A DNA stretch of 64,000 bases, taken from positions 4,154,001 through 4,218,000 of the forward strand of contig OX621250.1 of NCBI GenBank assembly GCA_951640165.1, given 5' to 3'. This document shows positions 63,606 through 64,000 of the stretch, one piece after another (within the stretch, counting starts at the first letter, position 1; every line of letters begins with the position of its first letter). Position numbers and translations under genes: made by a program. Below the pieces are notes generated by a model that was given only the letters and a program-made list of their open reading frames with translations, did not search any database and was not told where the DNA came from. This DNA comes from Pseudoips prasinana (Eukaryota > Arthropoda > Insecta > Lepidoptera > Nolidae).

Positions 63606-64000
63606 ACATCACAGAAATTAAAATTTATTCATTACCTACTTAATAAACTTCAAGGCATAACATACCATTTATGTAGGTAATAAATTCATTGGCTCATTGG
63701 AATGCATGGTTGTCCCATAGAAAAATTTTATTATAATTTGCATTTCCACAACATTTCAACCTAATTACTATTTTTATAATGTACTAGGTTTCGTGGGGGG
63801 GGGGGGGGGGGCTGGAGTGCCAAAATACAGGCTTTGGCTTAGTTTGAACTCCAGATCTCCCACAAGTTGCAACTTCATACATTTTGTCAACTTTACTTGT
63901 TTCATGTCAATATAATGTAATTTGTGGAGATGAAATAAATAATTTTATTTAGGTATCTTTTTACTTCTTATACGGATGGGACCAACTATAAATAAATAGA
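63606..64000. other. AT-rich right end with poly-G tract
   Basis: 17 G residues at 63795-63811; otherwise nothing recognised. Confidence 0.5.

Overview
This 64 kb window looks like intergenic nuclear DNA of a moth or butterfly (Lepidoptera) and is made almost entirely of transposable elements. The grounds are: AT-rich DNA with no tight bacterial-type gene arrangement; several tRNA-headed SINE families; R1-, RTE- and CR1-like LINEs; non-autonomous Helitrons that start TC and end in a GC hairpin plus CACAGCTAG, a type I know as abundant in Lepidoptera; palindromic MITEs; and one large cut-and-paste transposon. I found no convincing host gene.

Layout. 1-1355: 5' end of an R1-clade LINE (element A, minus strand). 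Its gag-like ORF1 runs off the left edge, and its first ~177 nt fold as an HDV-like self-cleaving ribozyme. 1.4-20 kb: a mosaic of SINEs, RTE tails, MITEs, Helitrons, a 35-bp minisatellite and a duplicated SINE-LINE-SINE cassette. 20195-26166: a second R1-clade LINE (element B, minus), long but frameshifted in both ORFs and cut off at its 5' end inside the same ribozyme fold. 27.5-28.6 kb: an adjoining Helitron and a 547-bp fold-back element. 29528-33093: an RTE-like LINE (element C, plus), damaged in its ORF by two single-base losses, inserted in a SINE. 35171-40358: a 5.2 kb DDE DNA transposon (possibly Sola-like) inserted in another SINE, with 33-bp terminal inverted repeats, an ATAT target duplication, a decayed transposase and a scattered array of a terminal motif. 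41-58 kb: more SINE, Helitron and MITE material, including a MITE whose empty target site is preserved in a paralogous copy about 1.3 kb away. 58546-63.3 kb: a CR1-like LINE (element D, minus) with an intact 984-codon ORF2 and an RRM-type ORF1 broken by one in-frame TAG.

How the parts relate. The LINEs encode endonuclease and reverse transcriptase for target-primed insertion; the SINEs have tRNA-type internal promoters and presumably borrowed such machinery. The MITE families carry matching ends and TA target sites consistent with one Tc1/mariner-type transposase, and the Helitron fragments lack any Rep/helicase gene. The nesting gives a relative order of insertion. The least expected structure is the HDV-like ribozyme on an R1-clade LINE.
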